DNA of 64,000 nucleotides from an uncultured Veillonellaceae bacterium (GCA_902801565.1 CADCIX010000004.1:1-64000), one strand, 5' to 3'; numbered from the stretch's first letter, positions 16,941 through 25,914 are shown. Numbers and translations are program-made. Notes: generated by a model from the letters alone, not told the origin.

Positions 16941-17992
16941 CAGTTATCCGCCAGAGATTGTATCAATCCGCAAGCAAGATAGTTCTGCAGGGGATATTCC
17001 ACAACCTCCACTCCTTTCTCCCGGGCCAGTTCATAGAGATGCCCCAGCCGTTCTTCATCCTTGAGACTGTATACCAATACTTTCCAGGGCAGACGCCGCA
17101 GGAGCACCCTGGTGGCCTCGCCGATTCCCGGCTTTACGAGATTGATGTCCCCGATGCCAAAGGCCCTGGCAATCCGCAGGACCTCATCCATTCCGGTGCC
17201 TTGCCCGGAGCCTTCCTTTTCCCGGGCTTCCGCCGACCGGGGAAATTCCCGCTCCACTGCTCCGATGAACTGATAGGTCAGGTCCTGATTCATCAGTTCT
17301 TTATAAAAAGCTGCCCCATGGAAATCCTCGGGGCCTATGATGTCCTCCCGCAGGAACGTGCGGCTCAAAAGCCCGGATACCGTGGAGTTCAGGCAGGAAC
17401 TGGCAATCAGGAAGTCTTCATGGGTGCCGCACTTCTCTGCCACATGGGCAGGATCGGAGAGCACTGCCAGTCCGGGACTCACCAGAGGATAGTCCTGCAT
17501 GGCCTTGTCCAGTTCCCTCTGGATGGCCCCCTTGCCCGTCCAGCCATCCACAAACTGGATATTCTCCGGCTTATGGCGGGCAAGGATATAGTCCATGGCA
17601 TTCCTGTCGATCCCCAGGCCACGAATGATGGATATGGTATAGTGGGGCACTGTTGCCTGATATCTCTTCTGCAGGTAATGACGGATGAGGATGCCGATGG
17701 GTGTGCCTGCCCGTGCCAGGGACACCAGCACCGCATCTTTCCCCTTCTGCCCATAGATCTTCTCGCTGACGGATGCCGTAGCTTCCGCCGTGATCCTGGC
17801 ATAACGGCCCAAGGCATCATAATATGCCTTCAGGTATTTTTCCGTGGGCTCATACTCTATGGGCAGCATTTCCGAATAATGCCGCCCTCCCTGTATGAGC
17901 CTCTCCCGCTCCTTCGTGCCCATGGGCTTTACCTGGCCGGTGATGTCCTTGAGCAGTATGGTGACATCCTCCGGACGATATGTGCTAAACAT
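16940..17992 (-). CDS. PRTase-like protein with C-terminal PELOTA-like domain (StiP family)
   Basis: 350 residues from the ATG at 17992, which has GGGAGG seven bases upstream; a GTG two codons earlier is the alternative. The N-terminal two thirds fit the PRTase_1/StiP family: VLVSLARAGTPIGIL, HYTISIIRGLGIDRNAM and a PRPP-loop-like IQFVDGWTGKGAI. The C-terminal ~90 residues (INLVKPGIGEATRVLLRRLPW then VLVYSLKDEERLGHLYELA) fit the PELOTA RNA-binding domain described on such proteins. It probably acts with the PRTase-TRSP protein to build a ribosylated metabolite. The ribosome binding site directly abuts MITE copy C, so the insertion left this start intact. Confidence 0.75.
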   Translation of the reverse strand: MFSTYRPEDVTILLKDITGQVKPMGTKERERLIQGGRHYSEMLPIEYEPTEKYLKAYYDALGRYARITAEATASVSEKIYGQKGKDAVLVSLARAGTPIGILIRHYLQKRYQATVPHYTISIIRGLGIDRNAMDYILARHKPENIQFVDGWTGKGAIQRELDKAMQDYPLVSPGLAVLSDPAHVAEKCGTHEDFLIASSCLNSTVSGLLSRTFLREDIIGPEDFHGAAFYKELMNQDLTYQFIGAVEREFPRSAEAREKEGSGQGTGMDEVLRIARAFGIGDINLVKPGIGEATRVLLRRLPWKVLVYSLKDEERLGHLYELAREKGVEVVEYPLQNYLACGLIQSLADN

Positions 17993-18004
17993 CTTCACGC
18001 CTCC

Positions 18005-18209
18005 CTAGTGTCCCACCTCGTTCATATCCACAATAATTGCCCGATATGCAGCCATCTGCGTTGTCATCGGTCGGGGAATTCTTCGCCAATGGCTCAGAAC
18101 TCCCGTTGACATGCCACTGGCATGTCAACCAGTTGGCGTAGCCACCGCTACGCATCTGACTTCATCTCGAACAATTATTTTTATGTTTCTGAACGAGGTG
18201 GGACACTAG
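18005..18209. mobile_element. MITE, copy C (205 bp, perfect 20-bp inverted ends)
   Basis: The ends are CTAGTGTCCCACCTCGTTCA and its exact reverse complement. The terminal CTAG at both sides fits IS630/mariner-type insertion with TA duplication. There is no coding content. It lies between two genes of the Ter cluster, and its right end forms the last codons of the PRTase-TRSP gene. Internal palindromic pieces (GACATGCCACTGGCATGTC, GTAGCCACCGCTAC) would let the transcript fold. Confidence 0.85.
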
Positions 18210-19361
18210 GTAAAAAATCCTGCCACAGCCATTCTCCTTCAAGGCCCCGAGAAGCCCTTGCATGCGCTCCTCCTCCGGCAGGGGCGTATCCGACAGGATG
18301 ATGACCTGTTCATAGCTCCGCAGATTGTAGATGAAATTCCTGCGTGTACCGCTCCTGTCATACAGGCTGCCGATTTCCCATCCATTCCTTATGGGATAGC
18401 CTTCTGCCCTGCAAATGCTGATGGGGCTTCTGGTGGTGGCATGGAAAAAGACCTTTGCCCCTCTCTGTTCCAAGGCCCTGCCAAGAATGAGCCCCGGAAG
18501 CATGCATTCCTCCGTTCCCAGGACCAGTGTGTCTGCCTTGAGATCCAGAGGCAGCTGCGCCAGTATCTCATCTGCGGACTGTTCCCACTGGCGGAAATAT
18601 TCCCCTGCTGCCGTTCCCCGTCTGGGGTCATGCCCCATCTTCACCAGATGGCGCTCATAGGCGCAATCCTTGCCCCTTGGCGCAACTGCGGCTTCCTCTG
18701 CCTGGAATTTCTCCACAAGCATCGTATAGTCGGTCTGGGGAAGCCTGACCAGCCATTCGCTTTTTACTCCGGCAGCCTCCAAACGCTGCTCATTCTCCGG
18801 GGACAAGCGGTTCAGGATAGAAGCGGCCACCAGCCTTTTTCCTTCCAACGCCGGGAATTCCTCTTTCAGGCGGGCAATGATATTGCAGATCGTCTTTCCC
18901 GTTGAGATTTCGTCATCCACGAACACCACCGTGTCCGTACGTGCAAGCCATTCCTCCAGGTGTTCCGTCACAAGGCTCTGCTCCGGTGCATGGCTGTGCT
19001 CTTCCAGAAAGTCGATATGCGCCCCCAAATCAGGCAATTCCTCCCGGGTGGTCTGAAGGTATACGCACTCCTCACTGATGGCATTGGCCACCACCGCTCC
19101 TATGGCGGTGGCAGTCTCCGCAAAGCCGATGACCAGCCTGGCATCGCCATGCCTTGCCGCCACCTTGTCCCCAAGTGCCTGCATCATGGAAAGAGCCAAG
19201 GATGGGCTTACGGGCACATGTTTTCCCTGCAGGGGATTTACCAGTATATATTTGCGCTTCCTGTTGTTGTGCCGTTTGGCCACGCGCAGCAGATCTTCAG
19301 CCGTGAAGTCTGCTTGTTGCTCTATAGCTGTCCCGTAGCCTTGCCTCGTCCCTGATTCCAT
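18162..19361 (-). CDS. Phosphoribosyltransferase with TRSP domain
   Basis: 399 residues. The PRPP-binding loop TVVFVDDEISTGKTICNII (about residue 140) is a classic type I PRTase motif, and FAETATAIGAVVANAI supplies another phosphoribosyl-binding loop. The C-terminal half contains FHATTRSPISI, the motif naming the TRSP domain found after PRTase_2 in Ter-linked operons. The ATG at 19361 has GGGGGAT seven bases upstream, so the 65-base overlap with the aldolase gene looks real. Roughly the last 16 residues are encoded by MITE copy C, which also provides the stop; the native tail was replaced or the native stop displaced. Confidence 0.78.
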   Translation of the reverse strand: MESGTRQGYGTAIEQQADFTAEDLLRVAKRHNNRKRKYILVNPLQGKHVPVSPSLALSMMQALGDKVAARHGDARLVIGFAETATAIGAVVANAISEECVYLQTTREELPDLGAHIDFLEEHSHAPEQSLVTEHLEEWLARTDTVVFVDDEISTGKTICNIIARLKEEFPALEGKRLVAASILNRLSPENEQRLEAAGVKSEWLVRLPQTDYTMLVEKFQAEEAAVAPRGKDCAYERHLVKMGHDPRRGTAAGEYFRQWEQSADEILAQLPLDLKADTLVLGTEECMLPGLILGRALEQRGAKVFFHATTRSPISICRAEGYPIRNGWEIGSLYDRSGTRRNFIYNLRSYEQVIILSDTPLPEEERMQGLLGALKENGCGRIFYLVSHLVQKHKNNCSR

Positions 19362-20316
19362 AGATATCCCCCAAGATCTTTGTACGTTCTGCCCATCTGC
19401 GATGTGTCTTCACCTCATTCATGCGGCTGCCGTCTGCGCTCTTGACCACGCCCAGCTTCTCCACATCCCACAGCAGGACCTGTCTGGCATCCTCATAGTC
19501 CGTATGGCTGACCTTCAGGCTGTCATAGATGTGAGGCAGCTGGGAAGGATGTATCGCGGTCTTACCGATAAAGCCATTGATGCGGTCCAGCTTCAGCTCC
19601 TGCAAAAGCCCCTCCAGCCAGTCAAAGCCCTTCTTGTCGTCAAAGTATTCCCATACAGGTCCTGACACCACATAATCCCTTACGAACACATTCAGTATGT
19701 CCACCAGGATGTCGCGGATGACCCCCACGGAATAGATCGGCGTGTCCACCGGGCGGCGAAGGCCATACAGATTGCTGAAATCATTGCCGCCTACCCGCAC
19801 ATTCAGCACGAACTCCTTCATGCTGTCAAGGATTTCCTTGATTCCATGAAGCACAGGCACACGGGTCTCATTGTCCGCGATCATACCGCTTTCCAGGACA
19901 GGCATCACATACAGCGGTTCCTGCCGTCCCCTGTTGATCTCCCGAAGGACCTCCCTGTAGGCCTCCCCGTTGCTTATATCAAATTTCGGCAGGATATAGC
20001 CCGTGAGTACATTCTCCGCTTCGCCAAGGAAAACAGAGATATGCCGCATATGCTCCGGCGTGCGCACCCGCACAAACAAGAGCGGCAGCTGTTCCCGCCT
20101 CTCCTCGTATGCGGAACGCATCTCCTCCAGTATGCTGCCAAGGTTCTTCTCCGCATCTTCCAACGCCTCGTCCTGAATGGCATCCTCCAGGCAAAAAGCA
20201 ACAGACGTCAAGCCGGCAATTTTCCGTCCAAGAATCTTTTCTACCATATTCTCCTGAAAGGCAGGCATGTACAAAAGACCGCCTACCATGTATTGCAAAG
20301 TTCTCTTCTCAATCAT
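19297..20316 (-). CDS. HpcH/HpaI aldolase / citrate-lyase beta-like enzyme
   Basis: 339 residues. A CitE-like TIM-barrel: LLYMPAFQENMVEKIL at the start, AFCLEDAIQDE (acidic metal-site region), PLLFVRVRTPEHM (substrate Arg), YILPKFD, YVMPVLES and FIGKTAIHPSQLPHIY near the end, where KxAIHPxQ is typical. Family members cleave or form C-C bonds of acyl-CoA or oxo acids. In Ter clusters a CitE-like enzyme sits beside the PRTases and HAD enzyme and is thought to serve the same unknown pathway. The start at 20316 has GAGGG eight bases upstream. Confidence 0.85.
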   Translation of the reverse strand: MIEKRTLQYMVGGLLYMPAFQENMVEKILGRKIAGLTSVAFCLEDAIQDEALEDAEKNLGSILEEMRSAYEERREQLPLLFVRVRTPEHMRHISVFLGEAENVLTGYILPKFDISNGEAYREVLREINRGRQEPLYVMPVLESGMIADNETRVPVLHGIKEILDSMKEFVLNVRVGGNDFSNLYGLRRPVDTPIYSVGVIRDILVDILNVFVRDYVVSGPVWEYFDDKKGFDWLEGLLQELKLDRINGFIGKTAIHPSQLPHIYDSLKVSHTDYEDARQVLLWDVEKLGVVKSADGSRMNEVKTHRRWAERTKILGDIYGIRDEARLRDSYRATSRLHG

Positions 20317-20382
20317 TCTTTTCCCTCATTACATTCGTGTGAAAACAAGCAGGCGATGAAGTATTCACCGCCCGCAGTCAAG

Positions 20383-21072
20383 TTATTTGGATTTGGGAGG
20401 AGGTATCATGGACCGGATCCAGGCCTCAAAGCTGCTCGGATTCCTTGTCTGGATCAAGATAACTCCCGGGCCACGGAAACGGCACACAAGTCCCTCTCCG
20501 GAAGTAAGGCTTGAAAACCAGCCGCTGGAGGCTTTTTCTATCTTGTAGTGCATATAGTCAGGCCATGCCACCAGATGCCCATTGTCGATGATGAATTCTT
20601 CCCCGTCATCCAGATTGATGGGATGGATCACCCCATAGCTGCTGATGAACACAGTTCCCCTGCCTTTGATATTGAGCACGAACAGCCCTTCGCCGGAGAA
20701 CAGTCCTTGGGACAGGTTCTGCATTTTGGTATCCACCTGCACATCCTGTGTACCGGCAAGGAATCCATCCTTCTGCACCACCAGCCCATAAGAACCGTCC
20801 AGATCCACATCCATGATGCCGCCGGGATAGGGATGCCCCAGCAACACCGTCCCGTCACCACGATTTGCCGCAAGTTCCTGGAAGAAGAAGCTCTCCCCTG
20901 CCAGCACTTTGCGCATGAGTCCCTTGAGGATGCCTCCTTCCATTTTTCCTTCCACATCCACCGTAGCGGACATGGCCACCATGGCATCCGATTCTGCCTT
21001 CAGCCGCTCACCACGCTTCAGATGGCACTCTATGACCGGAAATGCCTCAGGATAAAGTATCTTGTAGTCCAT
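20383..21072 (-). CDS. AIM24 / TIGR00266 family protein
   Basis: 229 residues. A beta-rich protein with recurrent glycines: VEGKMEGGILKGLMRKVLAGESFFFQE is the family's recognisable centre, followed by YGVVVQKDGFLAG-like and GRGTVFISSYG segments. AIM24-like proteins share a fold with the trp RNA-binding attenuation protein; their bacterial role is unknown, but they often occur beside TerD genes. There is no signal peptide. It lies 12 bases after the TerD gene at 21085 and is likely cotranscribed. Confidence 0.8.
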   Translation of the reverse strand: MDYKILYPEAFPVIECHLKRGERLKAESDAMVAMSATVDVEGKMEGGILKGLMRKVLAGESFFFQELAANRGDGTVLLGHPYPGGIMDVDLDGSYGLVVQKDGFLAGTQDVQVDTKMQNLSQGLFSGEGLFVLNIKGRGTVFISSYGVIHPINLDDGEEFIIDNGHLVAWPDYMHYKIEKASSGWFSSLTSGEGLVCRFRGPGVILIQTRNPSSFEAWIRSMIPPPKSK

Positions 21073-21084
21073 GGTTCTCCTCCT

Positions 21085-21687
21085 TTACAGATATCTTTTC
21101 GCCAAAAGGCCCAAATCGCCATCTTTTGTTGCCTGTCCAATGGCATTGAATTTCCATTCCCCTTTATGACGGTAAATCTCTCCAAAGATCATGGCCGTCA
21201 TCCCATCATATTTTTCAGACAGGTCATACCGGCAGAATTCCGTTCCCTTATCATCCACAATACGGATAAACGCATTCTTTATCATGCCGAAATGCTGCTT
21301 GCGGGACTCGGCCTTGTAGATATTGACCACAAAGACCAATTTGTCATAATCGGCAGGCACCGCATCCAGATCCACAAAAATCTGCTCATCATCCCCATCG
21401 CCTTCACCGGTCAGGTTATCACCCATATGCCTGACCGCATGCGATGAATGTTCCAGATTGCCAAAATAGATCAGGTCGCTCTGTTTCAGGTACTTTCCAT
21501 TCTGAAGCATGATCACCGAAGCATCGCAGTCAATATTGTCATTCTTGCTGCCAAAAACAGAAGACAGGAATCCACCGCTCTTTTGTTCCATGGGATCCCA
21601 TCCAAGGCCGATCATCACCTTTCCCAAGGCCTGGCCATTGTCCTTTTTCAGATTGACTTTCTGTCCCTTTTGAAGATTTACTGCCAT
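21085..21687 (-). CDS. TerD-family protein
   Basis: 200 residues. TerD-type Ca-binding stress protein: start [61 protein letters not shown] (the calcium-site loop) and the end [16 protein letters not shown]. Compared with the TerD at 26700 it has an insertion after GLGWDP (SGGFLSSVFGSKND). TerD proteins bind calcium and are linked to envelope or metal stress responses; their molecular action is not established. ATG with AGGAGG nearby. Confidence 0.9.
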   Translation of the reverse strand: MAVNLQKGQKVNLKKDNGQALGKVMIGLGWDPMEQKSGGFLSSVFGSKNDNIDCDASVIMLQNGKYLKQSDLIYFGNLEHSSHAVRHMGDNLTGEGDGDDEQIFVDLDAVPADYDKLVFVVNIYKAESRKQHFGMIKNAFIRIVDDKGTEFCRYDLSEKYDGMTAMIFGEIYRHKGEWKFNAIGQATKDGDLGLLAKRYL

Positions 21688-21707
21688 GATACATTCCTCC
21701 TGTCTCG

Positions 21708-22904
21708 TTACTCAACATCAATCCCATACTGTTCGCACAGCCGCTTCAGCCCGGCCATGAACCCGGCTCCAACGGCTTTCATCTTCCATTCCCCCTTATG
21801 CCTGTATATCTCAAGCGCATTTACCACGCGCTCCAACCCAAGCTCCAGCAGAAACTCATACTTACAATTGCCATCCATGAATATCCTGACCATGGGATTT
21901 TTCACCCTGGAGAAATTCCTGGTTGTATTCCCATCTTCCGCATATACTGCAAAGGCAACAACGATGCTTTCCACATCCTTGCCGACATTCTTCAGGCAGA
22001 TGCCGACTCCCTGGCTCTCATCCATACGGTCGATATAGACGCCATTGCTTTCAGACTGCGTATTGCCAAAGAAAATCAGGTCGCTGTCCTGCCGGGTTTT
22101 TCCATCTTCATAGAGCAGGAACGCATAGGGATCCACTTCCAGACCGCTATATTCCCCTTGAAAGCCTATAAATAGCTTCTCTGCATTTCCCAAGGGAATA
22201 CGCTGCCCCTTGATCAATTTGGGCACCGATGATCCATTTATTGCACGGCTGCCACTATCTTGTCCCGCCATATGACCATTGCCAACGGCATTGCTGCCCG
22301 GCATTGCCTTCTGCTCATGCACCTCCGGCACTCCCTGCACGGCGCGCCCGCTTATGTAGATCCTCTTGTTCACGCCGTAATCCGTCTGCAGGAGAACATC
22401 CCCATACAGAATCGTGAAATTCATAAGGGACGTGACCTTGAAGGATACCTCATTCCTGCCGGCCGATATTGTCTGGGGTTTTATGTCCATGCCATGGACA
22501 TTATTGACAATACGGCAGTTCCTTTCTGCAACGATTTCCCGGCAAAACTCATTCGCCTTGCCCGCTGCAAAGGCACCAAAGTCCAGCATCCTTGGCAGCT
22601 TCCACTTGGAGACCGTGCCATTGATATCTTCCTGGCCATGGACTTCCACATCTTTGAGCACGGTATCATTCTTGACCTTGATGGCAACGATCTGCTCCGG
22701 ATGATCCGTTATCTCCACACGCAGATGATTTATTGTCACATTGGCAGAATCCACAATCAGTGCCGTTTCGCCCTTAGACCAAAGGGTAGCCCCATGCCCG
22801 TCGATGGTGCAGGAGCGATTAATCCGCAAGGGGCCCTCATACTCACCCATGGGGATATCTATCTTCGAATTTCCGCTATTAACGATCTGTTGAATGGATT
22901 TCAT
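21708..22904 (-). CDS. Beta-helix domain fused to a divergent TerD domain
   Basis: 398 residues. Residues about 1-115 read like a right-handed beta-helix of the pectate-lyase type (IDIPMGEYEGPLRINRSCTI, then short repeated beta turns INHLRVEI and LKDVEVHG). Residues about 230-398 are a TerD domain (IPLGNAEKLFIGFQGEY, LIFFGNTQSESNGVYIDRMD, EIYRHKGEWKMKAVG). The calcium-loop motif [13 protein letters not shown] is absent; the corresponding part reads DRMDESQGVGICL, so calcium binding may be lost. There is no signal peptide, so it is probably cytosolic. It sits between the kinase and the second TerD gene, suggesting it is a substrate, scaffold or ligand-recognition partner. Confidence 0.75.
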   Translation of the reverse strand: MKSIQQIVNSGNSKIDIPMGEYEGPLRINRSCTIDGHGATLWSKGETALIVDSANVTINHLRVEITDHPEQIVAIKVKNDTVLKDVEVHGQEDINGTVSKWKLPRMLDFGAFAAGKANEFCREIVAERNCRIVNNVHGMDIKPQTISAGRNEVSFKVTSLMNFTILYGDVLLQTDYGVNKRIYISGRAVQGVPEVHEQKAMPGSNAVGNGHMAGQDSGSRAINGSSVPKLIKGQRIPLGNAEKLFIGFQGEYSGLEVDPYAFLLYEDGKTRQDSDLIFFGNTQSESNGVYIDRMDESQGVGICLKNVGKDVESIVVAFAVYAEDGNTTRNFSRVKNPMVRIFMDGNCKYEFLLELGLERVVNALEIYRHKGEWKMKAVGAGFMAGLKRLCEQYGIDVE

Positions 22905-22916
22905 AGCTTTACCCCA

Positions 22917-24413
22917 TTATCCCTTTACTGCCTCCAGCAGAAGCGCATTCTGCTCATTGCAGGATGGAAACATCTCCCCATCCCGCAGCCAAACCGCCTG
23001 TCCCACCGGTACCAGATTCCCTTTTGGCGAAAGCATGCCCGTCAAGGCATTGTTGACCAGATACCAGGCTTCCCCCTGATGGCTGATATACGCCTGCATG
23101 GAACGGTCCTGCATCTTTTCATCGGGATAGACATCTGCCACGAAATGCCAGTGGAACAAGGGCATCTTATCGTAAAGATTGATTTCCCCCACCTGCTGCC
23201 ACTGCCCCCTGCGCCCACGCATGGGCTTCTTGAGGCGCAGATGCATCACATCCCTGGCATCTATCCTCTGCCCGCAATGGGGACAGACCGGCCTGCGCAA
23301 ATCGTGCAGGATGAACCATTTCCCCCGGCAATTGGGATTTCTGCAGGGCTGCAGCAGATCCCAGGTCTTCACCAATGCTTTTTCCCATTGGGCTGCGGTT
23401 GGACGTTTCTCCGGGTCATGCATGCCATCCACAAAGGCCTGAAGGAAAAGCTTCTCCAAATGAGGCCCCAGGTCATGGATGGTCACCTGCAGGTCATCCG
23501 GCCTGTTGGAGGTATCCTGGGGATTCTCAATGAACGTGGCCTTGGGGCCATACTGCAGGAACTCATCTTCCTCCGTGGAAGCTGTGCTGTAGATCTTCGG
23601 CCCATCCAGGGGATGCCTTCTCAGCAGATACTCATACAAGAGTACCGGCAGGGCAAACAGGTCCGTGGCAGCACAGGGAAGCTTCCTGCCCGGATCGTCA
23701 AAGGACAGCTCCATGGTCTCCAGGACTTCCGGCGCTATGTACCCCTTGGTGCCCGCCACCTCCGGAGGGAAAAGTCCCGGCACCACCAGAGAGTCTATGT
23801 CTATGACCACGCAGGTTCCGGTCCTGGGATCGATGAGGACATTGTTGCTGGACAGGTCCGAATGTGACAGCCCCGCCGTATGGAGCCGCCGCACTGCCCT
23901 TGCCAATGAAATGGACAGCCTCAGCATGGTCTGGAAATTCCCACACTCGTCATCCGTCAGCCACTTGCTGGTACGGGAAGTAAACCACCTGCTCTTTTTG
24001 TCCTTCCCTGCCAGGTCAAGATTCACGCCATTTTTCACCGCATGCTTGCCAAAAAAGAAATTGGGCGGATAGACCGGGCAGACAACGCCAAACTGGGGTG
24101 ACTTTATCAGGGCGGCAGGCCAGCAATAAAGATTGGAAAAATATGTCGCCGTTTCCCTGGTATTCCCCAGAGCGCCGCCTTCCTCCTCAGACAAGGTGGG
24201 ATTGTAGAGACCCACGATGTTTTCAAGCCTTGCCTTCATCTGGGGAGATTCCGCATCCTCTTTCTTGTTGAAGAACTGTACGGCGAATTTCCGGTCTGGG
24301 GTAAAATAGGTATGCTTCATGCCGCCCTGTGGCGGGTTGTCCGTCCATACGTATTCTATTTCCCTGTCGTCCATCAGAATGGCTTTTTCAATATGCTGGT
24401 TCTTTTTCGCCAT
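22917..24413 (-). CDS. Protein kinase-like protein with C-terminal zinc ribbon (Ter triad)
   Basis: 498 residues. The kinase fold is shown by the catalytic loop LSHSDLSSNNVLID (HxDxxxxN, about residue 183), the metal-binding VIDIDSL, GTKGYIAPEVLE (APE motif) and the late-helix ATDLFALPVLLYEYL. The usual VAIK lysine is not evident: the matching strand reads KFAVQFF, with Gln at that place. After the kinase lies a zinc ribbon, CRNPNC...CPHC (about 360-385). Together with the adjacent PP2C and vWA genes it forms the kinase-phosphatase-TerY triad of Ter systems. It overlaps the PP2C gene by 26 bases and has its own GGGGAG site. Confidence 0.82.
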   Translation of the reverse strand: MAKKNQHIEKAILMDDREIEYVWTDNPPQGGMKHTYFTPDRKFAVQFFNKKEDAESPQMKARLENIVGLYNPTLSEEEGGALGNTRETATYFSNLYCWPAALIKSPQFGVVCPVYPPNFFFGKHAVKNGVNLDLAGKDKKSRWFTSRTSKWLTDDECGNFQTMLRLSISLARAVRRLHTAGLSHSDLSSNNVLIDPRTGTCVVIDIDSLVVPGLFPPEVAGTKGYIAPEVLETMELSFDDPGRKLPCAATDLFALPVLLYEYLLRRHPLDGPKIYSTASTEEDEFLQYGPKATFIENPQDTSNRPDDLQVTIHDLGPHLEKLFLQAFVDGMHDPEKRPTAAQWEKALVKTWDLLQPCRNPNCRGKWFILHDLRRPVCPHCGQRIDARDVMHLRLKKPMRGRRGQWQQVGEINLYDKMPLFHWHFVADVYPDEKMQDRSMQAYISHQGEAWYLVNNALTGMLSPKGNLVPVGQAVWLRDGEMFPSCNEQNALLLEAVKG

Positions 24414-25902
24414 CCTGCTCTCCCCTTTGCAAGATTACCAGGGTGCGGTCATCAAAGGAACCCCTGACCACGTAATTGTCCAGCCATTCCTTCAGCCTTG
24501 AGGCCGGACTCTTGCCCCTGTCCATCTCAATCGTTCCGGACATTACAGCCAACTGATCCTTATGCTCTTCCCATAGAGTCTTCAAGTCTATATTATGCTT
24601 TTCACAAAGCTCCTTGACATACTGCACAGGCACCATCTTCGGCACCTCGTCTCCACTCACAGCCGGATAAGATTGCGGAGCAGGCACACTTTTCTCCAAA
24701 TCCATGCGCTTCATCTTATCCATATGTTTCAGCAGGCAGTCCATCTCAGGCGAAGCTATCACACGATTGACCAGCAGATCCAGGTACAGCCGGAACATCT
24801 CCTTGCCATTTGGCTCATAATCATCTGCTACACCATCGGTCATTGACATGATAATATCAATTTTCTTTCTCGCAACCCTTGTTCTCCCCATCAGGCTCTG
24901 CAGCGAATCAATGGAAGAACTGGTCAAAAACTCCGTTTCTCCGGCGAAGGCTCCACTATCAGCATCCCCCAGAAGAGTGACCATCTGCTCATAGTCTGCC
25001 TGCCGATTCATTGCAACGGTCATCCCATCTCCCACCTGACAGGTTGCAACAAAGATTTCATCAGAACCATCCACAGGCATAGCCAAGGTAAGCAGAAGCG
25101 TAGCTGCAAAATCATTCAGCTGCAAGTCACGTTTTACTGCATCGGCATAGCTTCGGCTGCCCCGTCTCTCTTCATAGGCACTTATCACATTCTGCCGGGC
25201 GGCCAAAACTGCCTCCTGGACAATCTTCGCCATCTGCGAGGCAGCTTGCTGAAACCTGCTGCTCTGCATATTCTGGGACAAATCCACTTTCAGGGCACGA
25301 TTTTTACGAAGGAGTCCTCTGAGTTCCTTTTCAAGATAATGCATTGCGCCTTCACATGACGCTTTTGCCCCTATACGAGAAAATTTTTTTGAGCCCGCTC
25401 CATCAGAAACAGCCAATACAACAAAGTTTTCTATATTCCTGGTCTCAAACCAATCATCACAGTTCGTGCCTTCATGCTTGTGCTTCTTGCCCCTCACTCT
25501 GGCGGCAGTAACATGGAATTTTCCAAGAGTGGCGGATTCGGTGATATATTCCCTGTAGGGTTCAGGCTCATCCTTGGGAACCGGCTTGTATTTCCACAAG
25601 GATGCCGTATGCGCCAACACGTCCCTGTCAGACAAGGACTGCGGCTTCTCTGGTTCCGCCTTTTCCACCGCTTCCTGCTCCAATTCATCTTTCCTGCTGG
25701 CTTTCGTCAGAGCGATATCATGTGGCTGAGGAGAGGCTTTCACAGGAACCGGCCGGTCAGGCAGCGTAGGAATCCCAATCTTTCTGACGGGCAGCCTGGC
25801 ATTGCCGACGGAGATATCTGCAGGACTCAGTATCCGCTCGCCTTTCGAGCGGACATACCCCATGCCGACCTGCTCCGTCCCGTTGTTTTCCACATTGTCC
25901 AT
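24388..25902 (-). CDS. PP2C-type protein phosphatase
   Basis: 504 residues. The first ~140 are low-complexity and charged, possibly a docking tail. The PP2C domain follows with metal-binding residues intact: GTNCDDWFE, VLAVSDGAGSKKFSRIGA, MSMTDGVADDYE and the terminal SFDDRTLVILQ. It should remove phosphate from Ser/Thr, most simply reversing the neighbouring kinase. AAGGAG eight bases before the ATG overlaps the stop codon of the vWA gene, so the two are translationally coupled. Confidence 0.86.
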   Translation of the reverse strand: MDNVENNGTEQVGMGYVRSKGERILSPADISVGNARLPVRKIGIPTLPDRPVPVKASPQPHDIALTKASRKDELEQEAVEKAEPEKPQSLSDRDVLAHTASLWKYKPVPKDEPEPYREYITESATLGKFHVTAARVRGKKHKHEGTNCDDWFETRNIENFVVLAVSDGAGSKKFSRIGAKASCEGAMHYLEKELRGLLRKNRALKVDLSQNMQSSRFQQAASQMAKIVQEAVLAARQNVISAYEERRGSRSYADAVKRDLQLNDFAATLLLTLAMPVDGSDEIFVATCQVGDGMTVAMNRQADYEQMVTLLGDADSGAFAGETEFLTSSSIDSLQSLMGRTRVARKKIDIIMSMTDGVADDYEPNGKEMFRLYLDLLVNRVIASPEMDCLLKHMDKMKRMDLEKSVPAPQSYPAVSGDEVPKMVPVQYVKELCEKHNIDLKTLWEEHKDQLAVMSGTIEMDRGKSPASRLKEWLDNYVVRGSFDDRTLVILQRGEQDGEKEPAY

Positions 25903-25914
25903 TCTATGCGCTCC

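Noticed and set aside
15776-18209. CRISPR array
   Set aside because: The repeats are few, long, unevenly spaced and have inverted ends, which fits MITEs rather than a repeat-spacer array; no cas gene is near.
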